A DNA stretch of 32,933 nucleotides from Bradyrhizobium sp. Leo170. Its GTDB lineage: Bacteria; Pseudomonadota; Alphaproteobacteria; Rhizobiales; Xanthobacteraceae. The position numbers and the translations under genes are program-made. Positions 17,033-23,695 of the stretch are shown in pieces. Below the pieces are notes generated by a model. It saw only the letters and a program-made list of their open reading frames with translations. It searched no databases and had not been told where the DNA came from. Each line of letters starts with the position of its first letter. Within the stretch, counting starts at the first letter, position 1. The stretch spans positions 1 through 32,933 of the forward strand of contig NZ_PSRR01000058.1 in NCBI RefSeq assembly GCF_004296405.1, read 5' to 3'.

Positions 17033-18061
17033 ATGGCCCTTGCCCGTGCCCGCCGCGGTGAATCCGGCTTCAACTACTGGCCGGGCTTCGTGGACGCGCT
17101 GTCGACGCTGGTGCTGTCGATCGTATTCCTGCTCTCGGTGTTCCTGGTGGTGCAGTTCTTCCTGTCGCAGGAAGTCTCCGGCAAGGACAAGGCGCTGGAG
17201 CAGCTCAACGCCAAGATCGCCCAGCTCAACGACATGCTGTCGCTGGAAAAGCTCGGCAAGCTCAGCCTCGGCGAACAGATAGCGCAGCTCCGCGCCGGGC
17301 TTGTCACGGCCGAAGGCGAGCGCGACCGCATCAAGGGACTCTATGAGGGCCTGGCCAATGCCGGCAGCGACGCGCAGGGCCGAGCTACCGAGCTCACCAA
17401 GGCGCTCGATTCCGAGAAGCAGGTCTCCTCGCGGGCGCTGGCGCAGATCGAGGTGCTGAACCAGCAGATCAGCGCATTGCGCCGTCAGCTTGCCGCGCTT
17501 GAGGAAGCGCTCGACGCTTCCGAGAAACGCGACAAGGAATCGCAGGGACGCATCGCCGATCTCGGCCAGCGATTGAACGTGGCGCTGGCGCAGCGGGTGC
17601 AGGAACTGTCGAGATACCGCTCGGAGTTCTTCGGCCGCCTGCGCGCCATCCTGGGCAACCGGCCGGACATCCGCATCGTCGGCGACCGCTTCGTGTTCCA
17701 ATCCGAAGTCTTCTTCGATACCGGACAGGCCACACTGTTGCCTGAAGGCCGCGCCGAGCTCGACAAGCTCGCGGCTGCCCTGATCGACCTCGACAAGCAG
17801 ATCCCAAGCGAGATCGCCTGGGTGCTGCGGGTCGACGGCCACACCGACGTGCGGCCGATCAACAGCCCGGTTTTCAAATCGAACTGGGATCTCTCCGCCG
17901 CACGCGCGATCTCGGTGGTGCAATATCTGATCTCGCTCGGGGTGCCGGCACAGCGGCTGGTCGCCGCCGGCTTTGGCGAATTCCAGCCGCTCGACACCGC
18001 CCAGACGGAAGACGCCTACAAGCGTAACCGCCGCATCGAATTGAAGCTGACGGAACGGTAA
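17033..18061 (+). CDS. MotB/OmpA-like peptidoglycan-binding stator partner with long coiled coil
   Basis: The 342-residue protein has one helix near its N-terminus (about 21-45) led by YWPGFVDALSTLVLSIV. Asp21 sits where MotB and ZorB carry the proton-accepting Asp. Residues about 50-195 form a long coiled coil (for example LNQQISALRRQLAALEEAL). Residues 215-342 form an OmpA-type peptidoglycan-binding domain with VFFDTGQATL, VDGHTDVRP, the LSAARA helix and NRRIELKL. It therefore resembles a motor B-subunit that reaches the cell wall through an extended stalk. It follows the MotA/TolQ-like gene after 177 bases holding two palindromes. No zorC-E genes accompany it, so Zorya defence is unlikely. 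Confidence 0.88.
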   Translation: MALARARRGESGFNYWPGFVDALSTLVLSIVFLLSVFLVVQFFLSQEVSGKDKALEQLNAKIAQLNDMLSLEKLGKLSLGEQIAQLRAGLVTAEGERDRIKGLYEGLANAGSDAQGRATELTKALDSEKQVSSRALAQIEVLNQQISALRRQLAALEEALDASEKRDKESQGRIADLGQRLNVALAQRVQELSRYRSEFFGRLRAILGNRPDIRIVGDRFVFQSEVFFDTGQATLLPEGRAELDKLAAALIDLDKQIPSEIAWVLRVDGHTDVRPINSPVFKSNWDLSAARAISVVQYLISLGVPAQRLVAAGFGEFQPLDTAQTEDAYKRNRRIELKLTER

Positions 18062-18090
18062 CGGCGATGTTGGGCAGGCTCTCGCCACAG

Positions 18091-18180
18091 CGTCATGGCC
18101 GGGCTTGTCCCGGCCATCCACGTTCTCCGGCGTCGCAAGCAGGAAGGACGTGGATGCCCGGGACAAGCCCGGGCATGACG
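18091..18180. repeat. Palindromic element with CGTCATG ends
   Basis: Outer arms run from CGTCATGGCCGGGCTTGTCC on the left to GGACAAGCCCGGGCATGACG on the right, each itself a hairpin with GGCCGGG/CCCGGCC-type stems. The element extends into the open frame upstream of the acetyltransferase gene, which explains the spurious peptide there. Confidence 0.8.
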
Positions 18181-18194
18181 GCGTTGGTCGCGGC

Positions 18195-18644
18195 GTGAGT
18201 GATCTTTTTAATCTCCGTCCCTATCGCGCCGAGGACGAGGACGCCGCGATCGAGCTTTGGCGGCGAACCTGGCAGCAGGCCTATCCGTCGATCGATTTTG
18301 GCGCGCGCGTGGCGTGGTGGCGCGAGCGCTGGCGCAGCGAGCTGGTACCGAAGGCAACCATCATCGTCGCGGAAGAGGCGGATGCGCTGGTCGGTTTCGT
18401 GACCATCGATGCAAGCGGCTATCTCGACCAGCTCGTGGTCGATCCCGCGCATTGGGGCTCGAAGCTGGCAAGCGCGCTGGTAGATGAAGCCAAGCGCCTT
18501 TCGCCCGATGGCGTGACGCTGCTGGTGAACAAGGACAACACGCGAGCCATCCGCTTTTACCAGCGCAACGGCTTTGTGCATGCCGGCGAGGACGTCAACC
18601 CGACGTCAGGACGTCCGGTATTGAGGATGGCGTGGAAGCCGTAA
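18195..18644 (+). CDS. GNAT-family N-acetyltransferase
   Basis: A 149-residue acetyl-CoA-dependent transferase. It opens with LRPYRAEDEDAAIELWRRTW, has the central strand LDQLVVDPAHWGSKLASALV corresponding to motif A (acetyl-CoA pyrophosphate loop), and ends with NKDNTRAIRFYQRNGF, the usual motif B. I placed the start at GTG 18195 because the open frame upstream is encoded by the palindromic element at 18091-18180 and gives no homology. Substrate is unknown; this subgroup includes RimI-like protein acetylases and small-molecule acetylases. It is a single gene between two repeats. Confidence 0.82.
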   Translation: MSDLFNLRPYRAEDEDAAIELWRRTWQQAYPSIDFGARVAWWRERWRSELVPKATIIVAEEADALVGFVTIDASGYLDQLVVDPAHWGSKLASALVDEAKRLSPDGVTLLVNKDNTRAIRFYQRNGFVHAGEDVNPTSGRPVLRMAWKP

Positions 18645-18670
18645 CGGGACTTGCTTGCCACAAACACCGC

Positions 18671-18773
18671 CGTCATGCCCCGGCTTGACCGGGGCATCCA
18701 GTACGCCGCAGTTTCTCCGTATCCCACGTCCGTCTCTGGAATACTGGATCACCCGCCTTCGCGGGCGATGACG
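18671..18773. repeat. Composite palindromic element with CGTCATG ends
   Basis: The left half CGTCATGCCCCGG..CCGGGGCATCCAGTA (18671-18703) faces a right half TACTGGATCACCCGCC..GCGGGCGATGACG. It is the same family as 10748-10852 and 18091-18180 and lies between the convergent acetyltransferase and ABC exporter genes. Confidence 0.8.
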
Positions 18774-18800
18774 GCGGACTTTGTGGCGCGGAACGCGAAC

Positions 18801-20660
18801 TCAAACGCCCTCGAACTGCAACCTTGCCAGCCTTGCATAGAGCCCGTTGGCGGCGACCAGCTCGGCGTGGGTGCCCTGCTCGACGATCTTGCCATGCTCC
18901 ATCACCAGGATGCGGTCGCAGGAGAGCACGGTCGCGAGCCGATGCGCGATGACCAGCGTGGTGCGGTGGCGCATCAATTCTTCCAGCGCGGTCTGCACCA
19001 AGGTCTCGCTTTCGGCGTCGAGCGCCGAGGTGGCTTCATCGAGCAGCAAGAGCGGTGCGTCGCGCAGGATGGCGCGTGCGATCGCGATGCGCTGACGCTG
19101 GCCGCCCGACAACGTCACGCCGCGTTCGCCGAGCTGGGCCTCGAAGCCGCCGGGCAGCCGGCGCAGGAATTCGGTGGCGTGCGCCAGATCGGCGGCGCGC
19201 TCGACTTCGGCATCGGTTGCATCAGGGCGACCGAAACGGATGTTCTCGCGCGCTGACGTCGCGAACACCACGGTGTCTTGCGGCACCAGCGCCATGTGCG
19301 AACGCATCGCGCTCGGATCCGCCTGCCGGATCGGCACGCCGTCGAACGAGATCGTGCCCGAAGCGGGGTCGTAAAAGCGCAGCAACAGATGGAACAGCGT
19401 GCTCTTGCCCGCGCCGGAAGGACCGACGATCGCGACCTTTTCGCCTGATCGTACCGAGAACGAGACACCGTCGACGGTCTTCACGGACCGCCTCGTCGGA
19501 TAGGCAAAGCTGACATTGTCGAACGCAACGTCGCCGCGGGCGGGCTGCGGCAGCGCGAGCGGCGTGGCCAGCGCCGTGATCTCCGGCTTGACGCGCAGAA
19601 TCTCGAACAGCCGCTCGGCCGCACCCGAGGCCGCGGAAATTTCGCCCCAGACCTCGCTGAGCTGACCGAGGGCGGTCGCGGCAAAGGCGGTGTAGAGGAT
19701 GAACTGGCTGAGCCGTCCCGGCGTCATCGCACCTGCGAGCACGTCGTGCGAACCGACCCAGAGGATCACGACCACGCTCGAGAACACGATAAAGATGATG
19801 ATCAAGGTGAGCACGGCCCGTGCGCGGGTCGAGTTGCGTGCGGCGTCATAGGCCTGCTCGACCTCGCGGCCGAAGCGCGTGGCGGCAAGCCGCTCGCTGG
19901 TGAAGGCCTGCACGGTCCTGATGGCGCCGACCAGCTCGGAAGCATAGGCGCTGGCCTCCGCGAGCGTGTCCTGCGCATTGCGCGACAATCGGCGCACCCA
20001 GCGCCCGAACGCGACCAGCGGAATCACGATGATCGGGATCGCCAAGAGCACGAAGCCGGAAAGCTTCGCGCTGGTGACCACCATCATCGCGGCGGCGCCG
20101 AGGAACAGCATCATGTTGCGGAGCGCGATCGACACGGAGGCGCCGACCGCTGATTTGATCTGGGTGGTATCGGCGGTCAGGCGCGACACCAATTCGCCAC
20201 TGCGCGCTGAATCGAAGAAGGAAGGCGACAGCGAGATCAGATGCGCGAACACGTCGCGGCGGAGATCGGCGACGATGCGCTCGCCGATCGTCATGACCAG
20301 ATAGTAACGCGAGGCGCTGGCGCAGGCGAGCACCGCCACCACCGCGATCATCACGCTGAAATAGCTGTTGATCATGGCGATGCCTTCGGCCGTGAAGCCG
20401 AAGTCGATCATGCGCCGGATCGCGACCGGCACGATCAACGTCGTGATCGCCGCAACCGTCAGAGAGATAAAAGCGAGGATGGCCCGTCCACGGTAGCGCG
20501 CTACATAGGGCGCGAGCGCCAGCAGCGGCTTCAGCCTGGCGCGGCTCTTCCCTTCCGTTTCGGTCAAGGTGGATTCGACCAGCGCTTCGCCTTCGAGCAG
20601 CGCATCGCGCCGCGGCGGCATCGGGCTGGGCGGGTGGTCAAGCTGTTCGGCTGCGCTCAT
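18801..20660 (-). CDS. ABCB/MsbA-type ABC exporter, fused permease and ATPase
   Basis: A 619-residue half-transporter that works as a homodimer in the inner membrane. Six helices lie between about 60 and 335. The ATPase domain carries Walker [10 protein letters not shown] (413-421), signature [16 protein letters not shown], Walker [13 protein letters not shown] and the switch His in VIAHRLAT. A charged 40-residue N-terminal extension precedes the first helix. The family exports lipids, drugs or peptides; this subgroup resembles MsbA-related exporters of alphaproteobacteria, but the substrate cannot be deduced. It is transcribed divergently from rpmE, 186 bases away. Confidence 0.93.
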   Translation of the reverse strand: MSAAEQLDHPPSPMPPRRDALLEGEALVESTLTETEGKSRARLKPLLALAPYVARYRGRAILAFISLTVAAITTLIVPVAIRRMIDFGFTAEGIAMINSYFSVMIAVVAVLACASASRYYLVMTIGERIVADLRRDVFAHLISLSPSFFDSARSGELVSRLTADTTQIKSAVGASVSIALRNMMLFLGAAAMMVVTSAKLSGFVLLAIPIIVIPLVAFGRWVRRLSRNAQDTLAEASAYASELVGAIRTVQAFTSERLAATRFGREVEQAYDAARNSTRARAVLTLIIIFIVFSSVVVILWVGSHDVLAGAMTPGRLSQFILYTAFAATALGQLSEVWGEISAASGAAERLFEILRVKPEITALATPLALPQPARGDVAFDNVSFAYPTRRSVKTVDGVSFSVRSGEKVAIVGPSGAGKSTLFHLLLRFYDPASGTISFDGVPIRQADPSAMRSHMALVPQDTVVFATSARENIRFGRPDATDAEVERAADLAHATEFLRRLPGGFEAQLGERGVTLSGGQRQRIAIARAILRDAPLLLLDEATSALDAESETLVQTALEELMRHRTTLVIAHRLATVLSCDRILVMEHGKIVEQGTHAELVAANGLYARLARLQFEGV

Positions 20661-20754
20661 CGGGACAAGGACCAGTTTTTATGTTTTCCAGATAGGCCCC
20701 GCGGAAGCGGCTGGCAAATCCGGAAGAGTCCTAATCCGGTAACCCCCCGGTGGC

Positions 20755-20783
20755 TTGTTTTGGGGGTCTCCTTAGGCTATAGA
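20755..20783 (+). promoter_or_regulatory. Candidate rpmE promoter
   Basis: TTGTTT (20755-20760) and TATAGA (20778-20783) are 17 bases apart. Matches to the sigma-70 consensus are 3/6 and 4/6. The start would be about 55 bases before the L31 ATG. Orientation and distance suit rpmE. Confidence 0.4.
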
Positions 20784-20846
20784 ACCGGCCAAATCCCGTA
20801 TCTTTGGACCACTTGCGACGGGCGCCGGCGCGCCGAAGGAACTGCC

Positions 20847-21074
20847 ATGAAAGCCGATATTCACCCGAATTATCATACGATTACGGTCGTGATGACCGAC
20901 GGCACCGAGTACCAGACCCGCTCCACCTGGGGCAAGGAAGGCGACAAGCTGCAGCTCGATATCGATCCCAGGTCGCACCCGGCCTGGACCGGCGGCTCGC
21001 AGCAGCTCCTCGACCGCGGCGGCCGCGTGTCGCGGTTCCAGAAGAAGTTTTCCGGCTTTTTGAAAAAGGAGTGA
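20847..21074 (+). CDS. rpmE: 50S ribosomal protein L31
   Basis: The 75-residue product [19 protein letters not shown]... is ribosomal protein L31 of the long alphaproteobacterial form. It includes [20 protein letters not shown] and ends in [10 protein letters not shown]. It has no Cys residues, so it is the zinc-independent (C-minus) form. A GAAGGA ribosome site lies six to eleven bases before the ATG, which overrides the much longer open frame in which it is embedded. A clear intrinsic terminator follows, so it is probably a single-gene transcript. Confidence 0.96.
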   Translation: MKADIHPNYHTITVVMTDGTEYQTRSTWGKEGDKLQLDIDPRSHPAWTGGSQQLLDRGGRVSRFQKKFSGFLKKE

Positions 21075-21111
21075 GCGCGCAAAGGCTCGCTCTTTCCTGT
21101 TATCGTCCGAC

Positions 21112-21145
21112 AAACGCCCCTGCCAAGTCAGGGGCGTTTCTGTTT
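21112..21145 (+). terminator. Rho-independent terminator of rpmE
   Basis: An 11-base perfect stem (AAACGCCCCTG, loop CCAAGT, CAGGGGCGTTT) is followed by a T-rich tail (tctgtttt). It lies 38 bases after the rpmE stop. Confidence 0.85.
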
Positions 21146-21150
21146 TCACG

Positions 21151-21234
21151 CGTCATTGCGAGCGACGCGAAGCAATCCATCTCTCCGCTCGCTGCGGCAT
21201 GGATTGCTTCGTCGCTTCGCTCCTCGCAATGACG
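21151..21234. repeat. Palindromic element 'CGTCATTGCGAGCG..AAGCAATCCAT'
   Basis: The left arm CGTCATTGCGAGCGACGCGA... and right arm ...CGCTCCTCGCAATGACG are imperfect inverted copies of about 30 bases around an 18-base centre. A second copy of this family is at 28822-28899. It lies between convergent rpmE and the rcdA homologue. Confidence 0.85.
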
Positions 21235-21255
21235 GGGGTCGACGGGAAACGGCCG

Positions 21256-21768
21256 TTACCGCTCGAACGCGGCCTTCAGGCGGTTGAGCTGCGGCACCAG
21301 CGGGTTGCCGATCGCGGCGCGATCAGCCTGCGGCGCATGGATCGTGCTGTCGAGCCGGCGCACGCGCGCCTGGAGGTTCATCGAGCGGGAAATCAGGTCC
21401 TGCAATTGTTGCGGGAGTTTCTCGATCAGTTCCGCCGAGCCCGGATCGGCCGCGGAGAGCTTCACCTTGGTCTTCTCCCGATTGGCCTGGGTCAGCGTCA
21501 TCTCGCCTTCCTTCACCGCGCGATGGAGCAGCAGCCAGGAGGCAAGCTGCATCAAACGGGTGGTCAGGCGCATGCTTTCGGTTGCATAGGTCAGGCTGAC
21601 GGACCGTTCCAGCGCCTTGGCCTGGCTGCGGCCGTCGCCATCGAGATAGGCGGCGGTCTCCTCGACCAGATCCATGCCCTCGCGGAACAAAGCTCCGAAT
21701 GCCGCAGAATTGGTCAGCCGCTCGCTGAACAGAACAAGCGCGGAATCGCTATACGACCGCTCCAGCAT
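21256..21768 (-). CDS. rcdA: DUF1465 protein, RcdA homologue
   Basis: The 170-residue helical protein (DUF1465) is homologous to Caulobacter RcdA. RcdA is an adaptor that, with CpdR and PopA, delivers CtrA and other substrates to the ClpXP protease and localises to the cell pole. The body LVLFSERLTNSAAFGALFREGM, SVSLTYATESMRLTTRLMQL and ASWLLLHRAVKEGEM forms three long amphipathic helices as in the RcdA fold. I chose ATG 21768, which has GTGAGGG upstream, rather than the GTG 36 bases earlier. The family assignment is firm; a cell-cycle role here is by homology. PopA and CpdR are not in the window. Confidence 0.85.
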   Translation of the reverse strand: MLERSYSDSALVLFSERLTNSAAFGALFREGMDLVEETAAYLDGDGRSQAKALERSVSLTYATESMRLTTRLMQLASWLLLHRAVKEGEMTLTQANREKTKVKLSAADPGSAELIEKLPQQLQDLISRSMNLQARVRRLDSTIHAPQADRAAIGNPLVPQLNRLKAAFER

Positions 21769-21843
21769 GGTTAACGCCCTCACGCCACTTTTGATTTTGA
21801 ACACCGCCGGCTTTGCGCCAGCTTTATGATGAACAAATCATTG

Positions 21844-21906
21844 CGCTTGCGGGACGAAGAGTCCAGCCGCAAGCGGAATTATGGTTTCCAGCCAAATGCT
21901 GGAAAC
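21844..21906. other. Two consecutive perfect hairpins upstream of rcdA
   Basis: Hairpin 1 pairs CGCTTGCGG (21844-21852) with CCGCAAGCG (21867-21875), and an inner GAC/GTC can extend it. Hairpin 2 pairs GTTTCCAGC (21884-21892) with GCTGGAAAC (21898-21906) around CAAAT. They lie in what would be the leader of rcdA, or downstream of the minus-strand terminator at 21925-21954. No known family is recognised. Confidence 0.4.
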
Positions 21907-21924
21907 GACAAGCCTGTGACAACG

Positions 21925-21954
21925 CCAAAAAAGAGCCGCCGTTTCCGGCGGCTT
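21925..21954 (-). terminator. Strong intrinsic terminator on the minus strand
   Basis: GCCGCCG (21935-21941), a four-base loop and CGGCGGC (21946-21952) form a perfect stem. On the minus strand it is followed by TCTTTTTT (A-run at 21927-21932 on the plus strand). On the plus strand only three Ts follow, so the direction is minus. No protein gene ends here. Confidence 0.65.
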
Positions 21955-22015
21955 TGAAGTTGATAACAGGGAGGCGTCAAACAGAGTGGACAGGAGCCAC
22001 TCGGTGTCCAAACGA
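21927..22015 (-). ncRNA. Candidate small RNA ending at the terminator
   Basis: On the minus strand a 5' hairpin (GAGTGG 22003-21998 with CCACTC 21990-21985, loop CTCCTGT) is followed by an unpaired stretch containing GCCTCCCTG, then the terminator hairpin and U-run. Two hairpins with a C/U-rich single-stranded anti-ribosome-site segment is the usual build of trans-acting rhizobial sRNAs. The 5' end is a guess. No known family is recognised. Confidence 0.35.
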
Positions 22016-22126
22016 GGACGATGCAGTCATAAACGAGAAAGCTTAATTGATCGTAAATGAGCGATTTTGTTTAAGCTTCGTTTGCCATATCGGCCATTGG
22101 CCTAGTTTGGGACAGGCCTCCAGTTT

Positions 22127-22218
22127 CGTAGCCCGGATGGAGCGCAGCGCAATCCGGGGACCGGTGCGAGCCGGATGCACCGGTGTCCCGGATTACGCTG
22201 CGCTCCATCCGGGCTACG
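22127..22218. repeat. 92-base nested palindrome 'CGTAGCCCGGATGGAGCGCAGCG'
   Basis: The outer arms (22127-22158 and 22187-22218) are nearly exact inverted copies, and the inner part pairs GGACCGGTGC with GCACCGGTGTCC. It is a long, stable foldback and belongs with the element at 6762-6851. Confidence 0.85.
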
Positions 22219-22226
22219 GGTGAGCG

Positions 22227-22418
22227 CTACGACTTGAAGAAGCTGTTGGCGGCGTCCTTCGAGGCGCGCTTCTTGGTGACCGCCTCGCGCAGGCGCTCGA
22301 CCTCGGCCGAGAGCATCGCCATGCGGTCGCTCAATTCCTCGACCGAGAGCAGCGACAGGTCCTGCCCGATCTCGTGCGAAATCTTCTTCCGCGGCCGCTC
22401 GTCATCTTCCATCGCCAT
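22227..22418 (-). CDS. DUF1192 small protein
   Basis: A 63-residue cytoplasmic protein of the DUF1192 family, recognised by the acidic DDERPRKKISHEIGQDLS head, the LSVEELSDRMAMLSAEVERL helix and a short basic tail. The helix is leucine-heptad-like, so it may dimerise. It is divergent from the quinone oxidoreductase gene next door, an arrangement that is common in related genomes as I recall. There is no signal peptide. Its function is unknown. Confidence 0.82.
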   Translation of the reverse strand: MAMEDDERPRKKISHEIGQDLSLLSVEELSDRMAMLSAEVERLREAVTKKRASKDAANSFFKS

Positions 22419-22442
22419 GCGCTTCCTCCGTGTTTTGCCCTA

Positions 22443-22478
22443 AGCATGAAAAGCCGGTCTCCACTTTCCGGTCATGCT
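22443..22478. repeat. Degenerate copy of the AGCATGA palindrome
   Basis: AGCATGAAAAGCCGG and CCGGTCATGCT face each other. It matches, with losses, the element at 16856-16902. It lies in the divergent spacer between DUF1192 and the quinone oxidoreductase. Confidence 0.5.
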
Positions 22479-22573
22479 CTGTCACGATCCCGTTGCAGCG
22501 GTTGCCAGCGCGATGCAGGCTGGGTAATCAACGTGCCGCGTCTGGAATCCTCCCATTTCGCCAAGGAAAAACC

Positions 22574-23575
22574 ATGGAAAAGCTGCCCGCGCAAATGACC
22601 GTCGTCGGCATCAGCAAGCCCGGCGGGCCGGAAGTATTGCTGCCGGAGACGCGCCCGGTGCCGGAGCCGGGCCAAGGCGAAATCTTGGTCAAGGTGAAGG
22701 CGGCCGGCGTCAACCGGCCTGACGTGGCGCAGCGTTCCGGTTCCTATCCGCCGCCGCCCGGCGCCAGCGACCTGCCCGGCCTCGAGATATCAGGCGAAGT
22801 GGTTGCGGTCGGGCCCGGCGCGAGCAGGCACAAGGTCGGCGATAACGTGATGTCGCTGGTCGCCGGGGGCGGCTATGCGCAATATTGCATCGCGCAGGAC
22901 GCGCAAGCGATGACAGTGCCGCCGTCACTGTCGATCGAGGAAGCCGGCGCACTTCCCGAAACGCTGATGACGGTGTGGCACAATGTGTTCGAGCGCGGCG
23001 CTCTGCAAAAAGGCGAGACGCTGCTGATCCATGGCGGCTCCTCCGGCATCGGCACCCTGGCGATCCAGCTTGCGAAAGCGTTTGGCGCCAAGGTGATCGT
23101 CACCGTCGGCTCGCAGGACAAGGCGGAGGCCTGCCTGAAGCTCGGCGCTGATCGCGCGATCAACTACAAGAGCGAGGATTTCGTCGCCGAGGTGAAGGCC
23201 GCAACCGATGGCGCCGGCGCCAATGTCATCCTCGACATGGTCGGCGGCGACTATATCGATCGCAACTACGACGCAGCCGCCGTCGAAGGGCGAATCGTGC
23301 AGATCGCCTTCCTGGCCGGAGCGCCGAAGGCGAGCGCCAATTTTGCAAAGCTGATGATGAAGCGCCTGCACCATACCGGCTCGACGCTCCGCCCCCGTAG
23401 TCATGCGGACAAGGCGGCGATGGTCGCCGCGATCGAGGCCAAGGTGATGCCGCTACTCCGCGAGGGGCGGGTAAAACCGCTGATGGACAGCACTTTCCCG
23501 TTGGAAAAGGCTGCCGACGCCCACCGGCGGATGGAAACCAGTGCGCATATTGGCAAAATTGTGTTGGTCGTTTAA
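22574..23575 (+). CDS. NAD(P)H-quinone oxidoreductase, zeta-crystallin/PIG3 type
   Basis: A 333-residue medium-chain reductase without zinc. The N-terminal GroES-like part (AGVNRPDVAQRSGSYPPPPG) is typical of the PIG3/QOR group. The nucleotide-binding loop HGGSSGIGTLAIQLAK (153-168) follows, with DKAEACLKLGADRAINYK. The family reduces quinones or enones with NADPH; the physiological substrate is not evident. Start 22574 has AAGGA nine bases upstream, and a longer open frame upstream crosses the repeat at 22443-22478. Confidence 0.92.
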   Translation: MEKLPAQMTVVGISKPGGPEVLLPETRPVPEPGQGEILVKVKAAGVNRPDVAQRSGSYPPPPGASDLPGLEISGEVVAVGPGASRHKVGDNVMSLVAGGGYAQYCIAQDAQAMTVPPSLSIEEAGALPETLMTVWHNVFERGALQKGETLLIHGGSSGIGTLAIQLAKAFGAKVIVTVGSQDKAEACLKLGADRAINYKSEDFVAEVKAATDGAGANVILDMVGGDYIDRNYDAAAVEGRIVQIAFLAGAPKASANFAKLMMKRLHHTGSTLRPRSHADKAAMVAAIEAKVMPLLREGRVKPLMDSTFPLEKAADAHRRMETSAHIGKIVLVV

Positions 23576-23695
23576 CGCTTCCACCGCCCGGCCCAACCGG
23601 AAACCCTTTGATTTCCTTCGCTTTCGTGGCATTTATCCGGGAGCGGCAGGGCGCTGGTTCGCCCGCATGAATCGTGAAAGCGCGGAGTACTGACA

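Noticed and set aside
15845..18061. Zorya phage-defence motor (zorA/zorB)
   Set aside because: The subunit types match, but zorC, zorD or zorE are absent; the following genes are an acetyltransferase and an ABC exporter.
18105..18194. 30-residue N-terminal extension of the acetyltransferase
   Set aside because: It is encoded by the palindromic element; the GTG at 18195 gives the normal domain start.
21813..22046. 77-residue plus-strand open frame
   Set aside because: It crosses both hairpins and the terminator, has no ribosome site and no family features; an RNA explanation fits better.
22045..22060. TTAA-N7-TAAA as a full CtrA site
   Set aside because: One half departs from consensus and the sequence is locally AT-rich, so a chance match is likely.
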